From Streptosporangium sp. NBC_01755 (GTDB lineage: Bacteria; Actinomycetota; Actinomycetes; Streptosporangiales; Streptosporangiaceae), in NCBI RefSeq assembly GCF_035917995.1, contig NZ_CP109131.1, forward strand, positions 1,612,001 through 1,676,000: a stretch of DNA of 64,000 nt, read 5' to 3'. Numbering within the stretch: position 1 is the stretch's first letter; every line of letters starts with the position of its first letter. The position numbers and the translations under genes were made by a program. The notes under the pieces were generated by a model. That model was not told the DNA's origin, made no database searches, and saw nothing but the letters and a program-made list of their open reading frames with translations. Below, one piece after another: positions 35,230 to 44,237 of the stretch.

Positions 35230-36090
35230 CGGAGTCGCCTATCGCCTTGGGCGACGTCGACCTGGATGTCAACGCACGAAATGTCCTCGGTACTCCCAAC
35301 TCTACGCCTGCTTTCCGCTCCGCGACGGGATCAAGGCCGGGCCTGAGGGCCTCGGCCCTGCTGACCGAGGCCACCTCCGTGCCCTTCTCAGGCAGGACGG
35401 ACCAGACCCCACTGCGGCTTCGGTGGTTCGCCTCAAGCCAGGCGGACCATTCGCCTGATCGAAATTCTGTGTCGCTCTGGCCATCTCGTGATCGCAACGC
35501 ACCCACATGGCGAACAAGGCGTTGGCCGTCTTGGACTGCCCGTAGGCCGACCAATGGTCGTAGCCGTGGCGGAGGTGCGGGTCGTCCCAGCGAATGTCGG
35601 ACAGGAAGTGCCCGGACGAGGCCACCGAAACAACTCGTGCCCCGGTGGGGGCCAGCGCCGGGCGCAGCCGGTTGACCAGGGCGAAGTGCCCGAGGTGGTT
35701 GATGGCGAAGTGCGCTTCCCATCCGGGGGCGATGAGCCTGTGCGGGTAGGCCATGACGCCCGCGTTGTTGATGACGATGTCGACGGTTCGGCCGGTCTCC
35801 AGGAACCGGTGGCTGAAGGTCCGGATGCTGTCGGGGTCCGACAGATCGAACTCTCGCACCTCCGTCCGCGTAATGCCATGCAGGGCCTCCCTCGCCACTG
35901 CGGGACGGCGGGCGGGCACGACGACGTGTGCCCCGGCGCGGACCAGCGCGCGTGTGGCCTCCAGGCCGAGCCCCGAGTAGCCGCCGGTGATCAGGACGTT
36001 CTTGCCGGATAACCGGAGGCCGGCCAAAACCTCGTCCGCTGTGCTGTGCGCGTCGAATCCCGAACCGATTTTGTGTTGCGTGATCGCCAT
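35230..36090 (-). pseudogene. Chimeric remnant: SDR oxidoreductase 5' part joined to a YdeI-like fragment
   Basis: From ATG 36090 the minus strand encodes a normal SDR N-terminal two thirds: LSGKNVLITGGYSGLGLEAT, VDIVINNAGVMAY, VVSVASSGHFLSDI and AYGQSKTANALFA (the Tyr-x-x-x-Lys pair). It then changes, in another frame, to RSGEWSAWLEANHRSRSGVW and EKGTEVASVSRAEAL, which is the beginning of a YdeI/OmpD-associated family protein, and then diverges again. At least two deletions joined unrelated genes. The SDR lacks its C-terminal substrate region. Confidence 0.72.
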
Positions 36091-36099
36091 GCCTCGAAC

Positions 36100-36260
36100 C
36101 GTAGGATCTAGCTGGACTTTGTACGACTTGCCGTAAGCGGCCTCCCAGGTCAGCTTGACCCGCGACACCGTAGCGCTCGCACCCAGATCGACCCGGAGCC
36201 ACTGCGGATCCACCCCCTCGGCCGTCCTCCGAGGACGTGCTGGAGTACGGCGAGCGGCGA
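36100..36260 (-). pseudogene. Discoidin (F5/8 type C, CBM32) domain fragment
   Basis: The minus strand upstream of the SDR remnant reads DPQWLRVDLGASATVSRVKL and TWEAAYGKSYKVQL, the core of an F5/8 type C carbohydrate-binding domain as found at the end of secreted glycoside hydrolases. No start, signal peptide or catalytic domain is present. The fragment ends at the SDR promoter. Confidence 0.65.
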
Positions 36261-36399
36261 CCCCGTCCACCACGGCACCTTTTGGTCGCTCTCCGTGCTC
36301 GTGGCCGCGTCGTCGGCGCCCGTTCCAGTCGGTCCAGGGGGAACCTCAAAGAGCGTCCAGCGAGCGACCCCGGGCGCGTCCCGGTCCAACCAGAGTCCC

Positions 36400-36444
36400 C
36401 CGAAAACCGAGAAACCCCAGCTCAGCGTACTGAACTGGGGTTTC
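36400..36444 (-). terminator. Terminator of tRNA-Lys
   Basis: gaaaccccag (36411-36420) and ctggggtttc (36435-36444) pair, enclosing a smaller tcag/ctga stem. On the minus strand the stem is followed by a TTTT run, directly after tRNA-Lys. Confidence 0.85.
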
Positions 36445-36451
36445 CATCGGG

Positions 36452-36525
36452 TGCGCCGCCAGGGACTCGAACCCCGGACCCGCTGATTAAGAGTCAGCTG
36501 CTCTAACCAACTGAGCTAGCGGCGC
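36452..36525 (-). tRNA. tRNA-Lys (CTT anticodon)
   Basis: Minus-strand cloverleaf: acceptor gcgccgc (36519-36525) pairs with gcggcgc (36453-36459), D-arm GCTCAGTTGGTTAGAGC-like, anticodon stem-loop with CTCTTAA (anticodon CTT), and T-arm GGGGTTCGAGTCCC-like. The discriminator is A and no CCA is encoded. Confidence 0.96.
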
Positions 36526-36626
36526 TTGAAGCTCCTGAAGGATAGCGCACATCGGGCAGGGCTTCGAAATCCGTTACGATCAGCGGCTAAGCTAGAACAA
36601 CATTCGGTCCTGTACTGGGAGCACAC

Positions 36627-37478
<852 letters not shown>

Positions 37479-37587
37479 CCGGCACGGCCCGGCCGGCCGG
37501 GCCCGCCGCGACCGCCCCTGCCCGGCCGACCGGCCCGGGCGGCCCGGGCGGCCCGGGCGGCCCGGCCATCGGGACGGGAGGCCGAGG

Positions 37588-38940
37588 GTGAGCCTGCTCG
37601 ACCGGCACGTGGGGTTCGTGCACGCGCTACGCGAGGCCGGGCTGCCGGTGTCGCCGGCCGAAGGGCTGGACGCGGCCAGGGCACTGGAGGTGATCGACCT
37701 GACCGAGCGGGAGTCGCTGCGGGCCGCGTACGCCGCGACGCTGGTCAAGCGGCCCTCGCACCGGCCGGGCTTCGACACGCTCTTCGACCTGTGGTTCCCC
37801 GCCTCCACCACCGGCCTGCAGGCCTCGCACGCGGCCGGGCTCGACCTGCGGACCGCCGAGGTTCCCGAGCTGCGCGACCGGCTGGCCGAGCTGCTGCTGG
37901 GCGCCGAGGGGATGAACGAGTTCGCACGGGCGATGGTGGAGCGCTTCGGCCGCCAGGTGGCGAGTCCCGGCAGGCAGAACTGGTTCTCCTACTCGGTGAT
38001 GCGGGCACTCTCCCCCCAGACGCTCATGGCACGGCTGCTCGCCGAGGTCCTTCTCGGCCAGGAGCGCGGCGGACTGGCCGAGAAGGTCGCCCGGCAGCGG
38101 ATCGGCGAGCACACCAGGCGCTTCGAGGACGCCGTCTCACGCGACGTGCGCCGCCGGATCGCCGAGGACTCCGGCATCGAGCGGATCGCCCGCTCCTCCG
38201 TGCGCCCGCCGCTGGAGCAGCTCGACTTCCTGCGGATCACCAAGGCCGACCTGGCCAGGCTCCGCAGGGAGGTCCATCCGCTCGCCCGGCGTCTCGCCGC
38301 CAGGCTGACCGTCAAGCACCGGCTCGGCCACCGCGGCCGCCTCGACTTCCGCAGGACCGTACGGGCCTCGCTGTCCAGCGGCGGGGTGCCGCTGACCACC
38401 TTCAACAGGCCGCGCCGCCCGCACAAGCCCGAGCTGGTCGTGCTCTGCGACACCAGCGACTCGGTCGCCTCCTTCGCCCACTTCACCCTGCTGCTGACCT
38501 ACGCGCTGCGCGAGCAGTTCACCAAGGTCCGCGCGTTCGGGTTCGTGGACACCGTGGACGAGATCACCCGGTTCTTCATGCCGGGCGCCGACGTGGCCGA
38601 GGCGATGACCCGGCTGGTGCAGGAGGCCGACATGGTGCGGTTCGGCCGGACCGACTACGGCCACGCGCTGGAGACGTTCGCCGAGCGGTACGGCGACGCC
38701 ATCGGGCCGAAGACGTCACTGCTGATCCTGGGCGACGCCCGGTCCAACTACCAGCCGGCCGCACTGGAGACGCTGAGACGGCTGGCCAGGGACGCTCGGC
38801 ACGCCTACTGGCTCAACCCGGAGCCGACCGCCCAGTGGGACACCGGCGACTCGGTGGCGACGGCATACGGGGGGATCGTGCCCATGTACGAGTGCCGCAA
38901 CGTCACGCAGCTGGCGGCCTTCATCGAGGAACTCTCCTGA
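37588..38940 (+). CDS. VWA-domain protein, CoxE-like
   Basis: The 450-residue protein has a C-terminal von Willebrand A domain with a MIDAS-type start VVLCDTSDSVASFAHFTLLL (DxSxS) and LLILGDARSNYQ near its end. The preceding part (MNEFARAMVERFGRQ, RRRIAEDSGIERIARSSV, HRGRLDFRRTVRASLSSGGV) matches the CoxE family. CoxE proteins work with MoxR/CoxD ATPases in cofactor maturation. GTG start at 37588 follows GAGGG. The spacer from the ATPase encodes a Gly-Pro-rich run in frame with neither gene. Cytoplasmic; no signal peptide. Confidence 0.9.
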   Translation: MSLLDRHVGFVHALREAGLPVSPAEGLDAARALEVIDLTERESLRAAYAATLVKRPSHRPGFDTLFDLWFPASTTGLQASHAAGLDLRTAEVPELRDRLAELLLGAEGMNEFARAMVERFGRQVASPGRQNWFSYSVMRALSPQTLMARLLAEVLLGQERGGLAEKVARQRIGEHTRRFEDAVSRDVRRRIAEDSGIERIARSSVRPPLEQLDFLRITKADLARLRREVHPLARRLAARLTVKHRLGHRGRLDFRRTVRASLSSGGVPLTTFNRPRRPHKPELVVLCDTSDSVASFAHFTLLLTYALREQFTKVRAFGFVDTVDEITRFFMPGADVAEAMTRLVQEADMVRFGRTDYGHALETFAERYGDAIGPKTSLLILGDARSNYQPAALETLRRLARDARHAYWLNPEPTAQWDTGDSVATAYGGIVPMYECRNVTQLAAFIEELS

Positions 38941-38984
38941 GCGGATTCCGGTTCTCCCGGCGCGACACCCGGGCACGGCCGACG

Positions 38985-39152
38985 TACGGTCAGCTCATCC
39001 GGCGCAGCACCCGGGCGGCGGTCGGCATACGGTCAGCTCATCCGGCGCAGCACCCGGGCGGCGGTCGGCATACGGTCAGCTCATCCGGCGCAGCACCCGG
39101 GCGGCGGTCGGCATACGGTCAGCTCATCCGGCGCAGCACCCGGGCGGCGGTC
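38985..39152. repeat. 43-bp tandem repeat, four copies, built from the NERD gene 3' end
   Basis: The unit begins tacggtcagctcatccggcg and starts at 38985, 39028, 39071 and 39114, with near-perfect identity. The last copy contains the NERD gene's final codons and stop on the minus strand; the other three extend it downstream. It is VNTR-like and could vary in number between strains. Confidence 0.95.
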
Positions 39153-39877
39153 CTGGCGAGCACCTCCACCTGGGCGTCGTCGAAGTCCGCCCGCGGACCG
39201 TCCTTGATCCAGCGCACGACCAGGCGGGGCTTGAGGAGGGTGACCCCCTCCGCGGTGACCGACCGCCTGAGCTGCCCGCCGTGCACGGCGAGCAACGGCT
39301 CGATGGTGACGGGAATGCCCGACTCGCGGGAGAGCACCTCGGCCAGTGACTCGGAGACCTCGACGAGTGCCTTCGCCGTTTTCGTGCCGTACTTCTCGCC
39401 GAGGAACAGCCGGTCGCCGTACCGGGCGATCTCGGTCTCCGGGTGCCACGCCTCGTTGTCGACCACCCAGATGCCACCGGGGCCGATGACGAGGTGGTCG
39501 ATCGAGGCCTTGCCCGGGATGGCCCGGCCGTCGAGGATATGGTAGCCGGACCTGCGCAGCCTGCGGCGGAGCCGCTTACCGGTGATGGTCTCGCCCCTGC
39601 GCTTGCCGCGCCAGACGGCGGTGGCGTCGTACTCGCGCCAGGTCCAGAACGCGTCCGCGGCACCGACGAGCACGCCGCACAGCAGCCCGAGGACAATCGG
39701 GGACAGGTTGAACCGGTAGGCCAGCGCGACGCCCACCGCCAGGCCGGCCGCCGCCTTGACCCCGCGCATCTTCCTGCGGTGGTCGGCCTCCTTGAGCCAG
39801 AACTGCTCGTACATGACCTGGGGTGACAGGCCGTGGACCTGGTCGACTGGCGTCACGTAGATAGATCCGCCGGGCAT
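39119..39877 (-). CDS. NERD-domain protein with membrane segments
   Basis: The 252-residue protein has two closely spaced hydrophobic helices (VKAAAGLAVGVALAYRF; PIVLGLLCGVLVGAADAFWT) followed by a NERD domain (ILDGRAIPGKASIDHLVIGP, then GGIWVVDNEAWHPETEI). NERD is a nuclease-related domain; the D-x-x-V-I-G-P-G-G core is visible, the biochemical role unproven. ATG 39877 follows GGGGGG at good spacing; an extension to 39934 is possible. The stop lies in a 43-bp tandem repeat. The cytoplasmic NERD part is likely anchored by the hairpin of two helices. Confidence 0.8.
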   Translation of the reverse strand: MPGGSIYVTPVDQVHGLSPQVMYEQFWLKEADHRRKMRGVKAAAGLAVGVALAYRFNLSPIVLGLLCGVLVGAADAFWTWREYDATAVWRGKRRGETITGKRLRRRLRRSGYHILDGRAIPGKASIDHLVIGPGGIWVVDNEAWHPETEIARYGDRLFLGEKYGTKTAKALVEVSESLAEVLSRESGIPVTIEPLLAVHGGQLRRSVTAEGVTLLKPRLVVRWIKDGPRADFDDAQVEVLARTAARVLRRMS

Positions 39878-40036
39878 GACGAACCCCCCATGGCTCGATG
39901 CGGTCGTGAAGGAAAGTGGGGGGACCTGCCACACTGAAGATCCTTGGACTATGAAATACCCAATTGGGGGCTCCAGCTATCGTTGAATCGCGAAGGTGAC
40001 GCAAGTAACACGTCTATGGCAATCACCCCCCGCTTG

Positions 40037-40050
40037 ACCAACCAGTCGGT
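40037..40050. promoter_or_regulatory. Imperfect palindrome in the TetR gene promoter
   Basis: accaaccagtcggt is symmetric at five of seven pairs and overlaps a TTGACC -35-like hexamer 34 bases before the TetR ATG. ACC-N8-GGT type sites are common TetR-family operators. Likely autoregulation. Confidence 0.5.
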
Positions 40051-40083
40051 ACGCTTTCCCACACCACACCATGGGGGACACGT

Positions 40084-40668
40084 ATGACTCAGGACCAGGA
40101 GCCGGTACGGCAGCGCCTGCTCAGTGAGGCCACCCGCCTCTTCGCCGAGCAGGGCTTCGAGGGCACATCGGTGCAGGGGATCGTCTCGGCGGCCGGTGTC
40201 ACCAAGGGCGCCATGTACCACTACTTCGACTCCAAGGACGACCTGCTCCACGAGATCTACGGACGTGTGCTGCGCATGCAGATGGAGCGGCTGACCCACT
40301 TCGCCGACGGCTCGGGGCCGGTGTCCGAGCGCCTGCACACCGCTGCCGCGGACGTCGTGACGACCACCGTGGAGAACCTGGACGACTCCAAGGTCTTCTT
40401 CCGTTCGATGCACCTGCTCGCGCCCGACACCCGCAAGGTCGTCCGCGCCGAGCGGCGCCGCTACCACGAGCGCTTCCGCGACCTGGTCATCGAGGGACAG
40501 CGCGAGGGCACCTTCAGGAAAGACGTCCCCGCCGACATCGTCGTCGACTTCTTCTTCGGCTCCATCCACCACCTGGGCACCTGGTACAGCGTGGAGGGCG
40601 CACTCTCAGGCGCGGAGCTGGGGGCGCACTTCGCCGACCTGCTGCTGACCTCACTCCGCCCGGAGTAG
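40084..40668 (+). CDS. TetR-family regulator
   Basis: The 194-residue protein has an N-terminal HTH (LLSEATRLFAEQGFEGTSVQ, GIVSAAGVTKGAMYHYFDSK) and a helical C-terminal ligand domain (VFFRSMHLLAPDTRKVVRAE). The overall type resembles regulators of fatty-acid or steroid catabolism (KstR2-like), but no such genes adjoin. ATG 40084 is preceded by GGGGGACAC. An operator-like palindrome overlaps its promoter. Monocistronic, closed by a strong hairpin. Confidence 0.9.
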   Translation: MTQDQEPVRQRLLSEATRLFAEQGFEGTSVQGIVSAAGVTKGAMYHYFDSKDDLLHEIYGRVLRMQMERLTHFADGSGPVSERLHTAAADVVTTTVENLDDSKVFFRSMHLLAPDTRKVVRAERRRYHERFRDLVIEGQREGTFRKDVPADIVVDFFFGSIHHLGTWYSVEGALSGAELGAHFADLLLTSLRPE

Positions 40669-40769
40669 ACGCTCTCCTTTACCAAGTAATCCCCCCACTC
40701 CGCCCCGGGCAGGCGCCCATCCCCCTTCCCCTGAGCGACAGGCAGCACCCGGAGCAAGCCCTTCTCCCT

Positions 40770-40803
40770 CGCTCGCGGGCCGGGTGGCACCGGCCCGCGA
40801 GCG
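40770..40803 (+). terminator. 14-bp perfect hairpin after the TetR gene
   Basis: cgctcgcgggccgg (40770-40783) and ccggcccgcgagcg (40790-40803) are complementary, with a 6-base loop, 102 bases after the TetR stop. The rest of the 273-base spacer to the GNAT gene shows no gene. Confidence 0.8.
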
Positions 40804-40941
40804 GGGGAGGTCAGCGGAAATTCACGGACCCCTGTCCCGCGGCGGGACCAGGGGCGCGTACCTCGACCGCCGAGTGGTCTCTGGGAAGGCCTCACGAGTG
40901 GACCTTCGAGCAGGTCCACTCGGAGTCCTAAAGTCCTTTCC

Positions 40942-41529
40942 ATGACCGCGCAGATGCCCGCTCCCATCACCCTCGAAGGCGACACCGTACGGCTGGAGCC
41001 GTTGACCGACGGCCACATCCCCGACCTGTTCGCCGCCGGCGGCCACGACGACGAGGTGTGGCGCTGGGTGACCGACCCCACCCCGCGTACCGAGGCCGAA
41101 CTGGCCCGGATCGCGGCGCGACTGGTCGAGGCGGCAGACCACGTGCCGTTCACGGTGATCCTGAAGGAGAGCGGCCGCGCGGTCGGCTGGACCACCTATA
41201 TCGACACGCCCGGGTACGCCGACAGCATCGAGATCGGCTGGACCTGGTACGGCAGGGCCCTGTGGCGCTCCGGGGTGAACACCGCGTGCAAGATCCTGCT
41301 GATCGACCACGCCTTCGACAAGCTGGGCGTGAACCGGGTGCAACTCAAGACCGACAACCTGAACATCCGCTCGCAGAACGCGATCAGGCGCATCGGCGGC
41401 GTTCACGAGGGCACCCTGCGCCGCCATCGCCGCCGCGCCGACGGCACATGGCGCGACACCGTCTACTTCGGCATCCTGGACGACGAGTGGCCCGCCCACC
41501 GTGCCCGCCTCACCGGCCCGGCCCGCTGA
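40942..41529 (+). CDS. GNAT-family N-acetyltransferase
   Basis: The 195-residue protein is of the RimJ/RimL type: ITLEGDTVRLEPLTDGHIPD (N-terminal strand), IEIGWTWYGRALWRSGVNTA (acetyl-CoA loop region) and LKTDNLNIRSQNAIRRIGG, followed by a basic RRHRRRADGTWRDT. Family members with this ending act on N-terminal amines or small aminated compounds; substrate unknown. Distinct from the GNAT at 22894. ATG 40942. It is followed by a TetR remnant on the opposite strand. Confidence 0.88.
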   Translation: MTAQMPAPITLEGDTVRLEPLTDGHIPDLFAAGGHDDEVWRWVTDPTPRTEAELARIAARLVEAADHVPFTVILKESGRAVGWTTYIDTPGYADSIEIGWTWYGRALWRSGVNTACKILLIDHAFDKLGVNRVQLKTDNLNIRSQNAIRRIGGVHEGTLRRHRRRADGTWRDTVYFGILDDEWPAHRARLTGPAR

Positions 41530-41647
41530 ACGCCTCCCGAACCGGCCATCCGGCCATCCGGGCCTCTCCGGTTTCCCGGATCGCCCCTGGCCCCCGAATC
41601 TTTCGAGCTCCGGACCTCTCCGGTTTCCGCGACGCTTCGGCCGAGCC

Positions 41648-41938
41648 CTATGCGCCTTCCCGGCCGAGCATGCCACGCAGCAGTTCCCCGATCCCCCGGC
41701 GGAGGTCGTCCAGGGTCGGTTCGGCTCCGGCGCCGACGATGGCGTCGAACATGACGCCCTCGCCGAAGGCGACGAGCCGGCGCCCGTGCCGTACCGGGTC
41801 GGGCGACCCCGCGGCGGCGAGGATCGCGGCCGCGGGGTCACGGAAGCGCTCGCCGGCCCTGTCATAGATCGTGCGCAGCTCGGGACGGCGGGTGGCCTCC
41901 AGGGCCAGTTCGTAGCGGGCGATCGTCCGCCTGCGGGT
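41648..41938 (-). pseudogene. TetR-family regulator, C-terminal part only
   Basis: The minus strand encodes RTIARYELALEATRRPELRT, DPAAAILAAAGSPDPVRHGR and DLRRGIGELLRGMLGREGA, the ligand-binding end of an AcrR/TetR-type regulator. The HTH and start are gone: beyond 41938 the sequence belongs to a divergent monooxygenase gene. It is the regulator half of a deleted divergent pair. Confidence 0.82.
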
Positions 41939-41939
41939 T

Positions 41940-42802
41940 TGGGGCGCCGCGCGGACCTGGTCGCCGCGCTCTCCGCACGCCTCACGACCGGTACGGTCCG
42001 GCTGAACACCGAGGTCACACGGGTCGACCCGGACAGCGGTCTGGTGACCTTCGCCGGCGGGCGGACAGAGGCGGACCTGGTGATCGGGGCCGACGGCATC
42101 CACTCCCCCGTCAGGTCCACGCTGTTCCCCGGCCACCCCGCCCCAAGCTACTCGGGCATCACCGCCTGGCGGCTGCTCGTGCCCGCCCCGGGCGTACACG
42201 GCCAGGCATACGAGAGCTGGGGGCGCGGAAAGGTCTTCGGAGTCATGCCGCTGGCCGGGGACACGGCCTATTGCTACGCCACCGACACCGTCCCGGCGGG
42301 CGGCGGTGGCGGAGACCAGCCGGCCGAGCTGCGCCGGTTGTTCGGAGACTGGCACTCCCCGATCCCGGAGTTGCTCGCCGCCGCCACGCCGGAACGGGTG
42401 CTGCGGAACGACGTCCACCACCTCGCCCCTCCGCTGCCCGCCATGCACCGGGGCAGGGTCGCGCTGCTGGGCGACGCCGCGCACGCCATGACCCCCAACC
42501 TTGGCCAGGGCGCCTGCCAGGCGATCGAGGACGCGGTGGTGCTGGCCCACGTGGTCGGCGACGGCACGGGCGCCGTGTTCTTTGGCGGGGACGACGTGCT
42601 GGCCGGTTACACCGCCGCCCGGCTGGAGCGCACCTCCAGGATCGTGGCCCGGTCCGCCGCGATCTGCCGCGTCACCCGGCTGCGCAACCCGCTGGCCGTG
42701 CGGCTGCGCGACACGATGACGGCGCTCAGCTGGCGGCTCGCCCCCTCGCGCGTGAACGGCGCGATGGACGAGGTGCTCGGCTGGCCGCCGCCCTCAACCT
42801 GA
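41940..42802 (+). pseudogene. FAD-dependent monooxygenase lacking its N-terminus
   Basis: The plus strand encodes the C-terminal three quarters of an aromatic-ring hydroxylase-type flavoprotein: RADLVAALSARLTTGTVRLN, GRTEADLVIGADGIHSPVRS (the DG motif) and VALLGDAAHAMTPNLGQGAC (the GD motif). The GxGxxG ADP-binding start is missing; the frame enters directly from TetR remnant sequence near 41940. The product could not bind FAD normally. Upstream in-frame ATG/GTG codons exist only within antisense TetR sequence. Confidence 0.85.
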
Positions 42803-42853
42803 CCCACCACAAGAGGTGCTCGGCTGGCCGCCGCCCTCAACCTGACCCACCAC
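42770..42853. repeat. 43-bp-period duplication of the monooxygenase 3' end
   Basis: gaggtgctcggctggccgcc followed by gccctcaacctgacccaccac occurs at 42770-42810 and again at 42813-42853. The first copy contains the gene's last codons and stop; the second is extragenic. Confidence 0.95.
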
Positions 42854-42862
42854 GAAGGGCGC

Positions 42863-43723
42863 CTACGGCGAGACCGTCGCCTTCTCGCGTACCGAGGCCG
42901 GAACCCCGTGGTCCGGGGAGAGTTTCCCCAGGGTGACCGTCCCCCAGACGAGCAGCGCGACCGCGAAGAGCGCGGGAACCACGTTCAGCCAGCCGGTGGG
43001 CACCGCCTCGTCGAGCAGGAGCACACCGGCGAGGATCGAGGTGATCGGGTCGACCACCTGCACCGCCGCGTAGGAGATGCCGAAGTAACCCACCTCGTAG
43101 GTCTTCTGCAGCAACACGATCGCGCAGACGAGCAGCACCGGGATGGCGACCGTGAACCAGTTGAGCAGCGTGCCGAAGTCACCGCCGAAGTTGCCGCCCA
43201 CCACCCGGACGAAGGTGGAGACGCTGGCGGTCATCGCTCCCGCGGCGACCGACAGCGTGAGTGCCTTGGCCGAGCCGGTCATCTTCCGTCCCAGCAGGTG
43301 GCTCACCACGATGACCAGCCCGACGCAGCCGAGGAAGCCCAGCGCCTCCTGGTTCGTCATGTGCGGCTTCACCGGGTGCACCGGAACCAGCAGCAGCAGG
43401 CCGAGCAGCCCGACGGCCACCGCGATTGAGCCACTGATCTCCGCCCGGTGCGGGCGCCTGCCGTGCAGCATCGCCGCCAGCGGCACCGCGAACACCAGCG
43501 TCGCCACGCTGATCGGCTGCACCGCGATCAGCGGCGCGAAGCTGAGGGCGACGGCGTGCAGGGATGCCCCGGTGAACCCGATGACACCGCCGAACCACCA
43601 GCGGGGCCGCCTCATCAGCTTCAGCGAGGCGCCTTCGGAGACCGCCTCGAACTGCTGGAGCGCGGCCCCCAGGGCGTAGCCCAGCGCGCCGACCAACGCG
43701 ATCGATATCCCGACCCAGGTCAT
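42863..43723 (-). CDS. DMT-superfamily (EamA-like) transporter
   Basis: The 286-residue integral membrane protein has about ten hydrophobic segments in two repeats, starting MTWVGISIALVGALGYALGA and including ISVATLVFAVPLAAMLHGRR, AVAVGLLGLLLLVPVHP, and in the second half AAVQVVDPITSILAGVLLLD and VPALFAVALLVWGTV. This is the drug/metabolite transporter layout; the substrate (amino acid, drug or metabolite) cannot be told. ATG 43723 follows GGGGTGG. An extension to 43783 adds a cysteine-containing leader without ribosome site. Monocistronic. Confidence 0.87.
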   Translation of the reverse strand: MTWVGISIALVGALGYALGAALQQFEAVSEGASLKLMRRPRWWFGGVIGFTGASLHAVALSFAPLIAVQPISVATLVFAVPLAAMLHGRRPHRAEISGSIAVAVGLLGLLLLVPVHPVKPHMTNQEALGFLGCVGLVIVVSHLLGRKMTGSAKALTLSVAAGAMTASVSTFVRVVGGNFGGDFGTLLNWFTVAIPVLLVCAIVLLQKTYEVGYFGISYAAVQVVDPITSILAGVLLLDEAVPTGWLNVVPALFAVALLVWGTVTLGKLSPDHGVPASVREKATVSP

Positions 43724-43849
43724 CGCCACCCCGCAGAGCGAACAGGACATCTGGGAAGAAGCGCTTCTTGGGTCACCCCGCAAGCTTAGAGCGCGAGACG
43801 AACGGGTAGGGACCTATGCCGTCTCTTGTTTCCCCCGGCGGCAGGTCGC

Positions 43850-44212
43850 CTAGTCGCCTGTCGGGCAGACGCAGAACAGGTGGCCCTCGGGGTCGGCGAG
43901 CACCACCCACTTTCCCTCACCGGGCTGGAAGGCGGGCCTGGTGGCCCCGATCTCCAGGTAGTCCCGGACCGCCGCCTCGACGTCTGCGACACGGACGTCC
44001 AGGTGGAACTGCTTGTTGGGGCCAGGCCACGCGGCGGGCTTGCGGTCGAGGTTCTGCTGGAAGTAGACGGTCATCGTGCCGTCGCCGATACCGGCGTAGG
44101 TGTCCTCCGCGTACTGGAGCTCATAGCCGAAGACGGCCGCGTAGAACTCGGCCAGTCGCCTGGGCTCGGCGCAATCGATGTTCACGGCCAGGAATTTCGC
44201 TGTCATGGTCAT
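43850..44212 (-). CDS. VOC-family (glyoxalase/bleomycin-resistance-like) protein
   Basis: The 120-residue single-domain protein has the paired beta-alpha-beta-beta-beta modules: MTAKFLAVNIDCAEPRRLAE (first module), QFHLDVRVADVEAAV (metal His in the second), and GKWVVLADPEGHLFCVCPTG (final Glu region DPEGHLFC). VOC proteins act as dioxygenases, lyases or drug-binding resistance proteins; no specific class is visible. ATG 44212, or the third-codon Met at 44206. It lies between the DMT transporter and a degenerate kinase gene. Confidence 0.88.
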   Translation of the reverse strand: MTMTAKFLAVNIDCAEPRRLAEFYAAVFGYELQYAEDTYAGIGDGTMTVYFQQNLDRKPAAWPGPNKQFHLDVRVADVEAAVRDYLEIGATRPAFQPGEGKWVVLADPEGHLFCVCPTGD

Positions 44213-44237
44213 GGAACGATCGTCCCGCCCGTACCTG

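Noticed and set aside
38985..39152. Possible CRISPR array in the 43-bp repeats
   Set aside because: The units are contiguous with no unique spacers, and no cas genes are present.
41501..42802. Full-length monooxygenase starting at 41501
   Set aside because: The first 145 codons are antisense to the TetR remnant and lack the GxGxxG motif; the enzyme is truncated.
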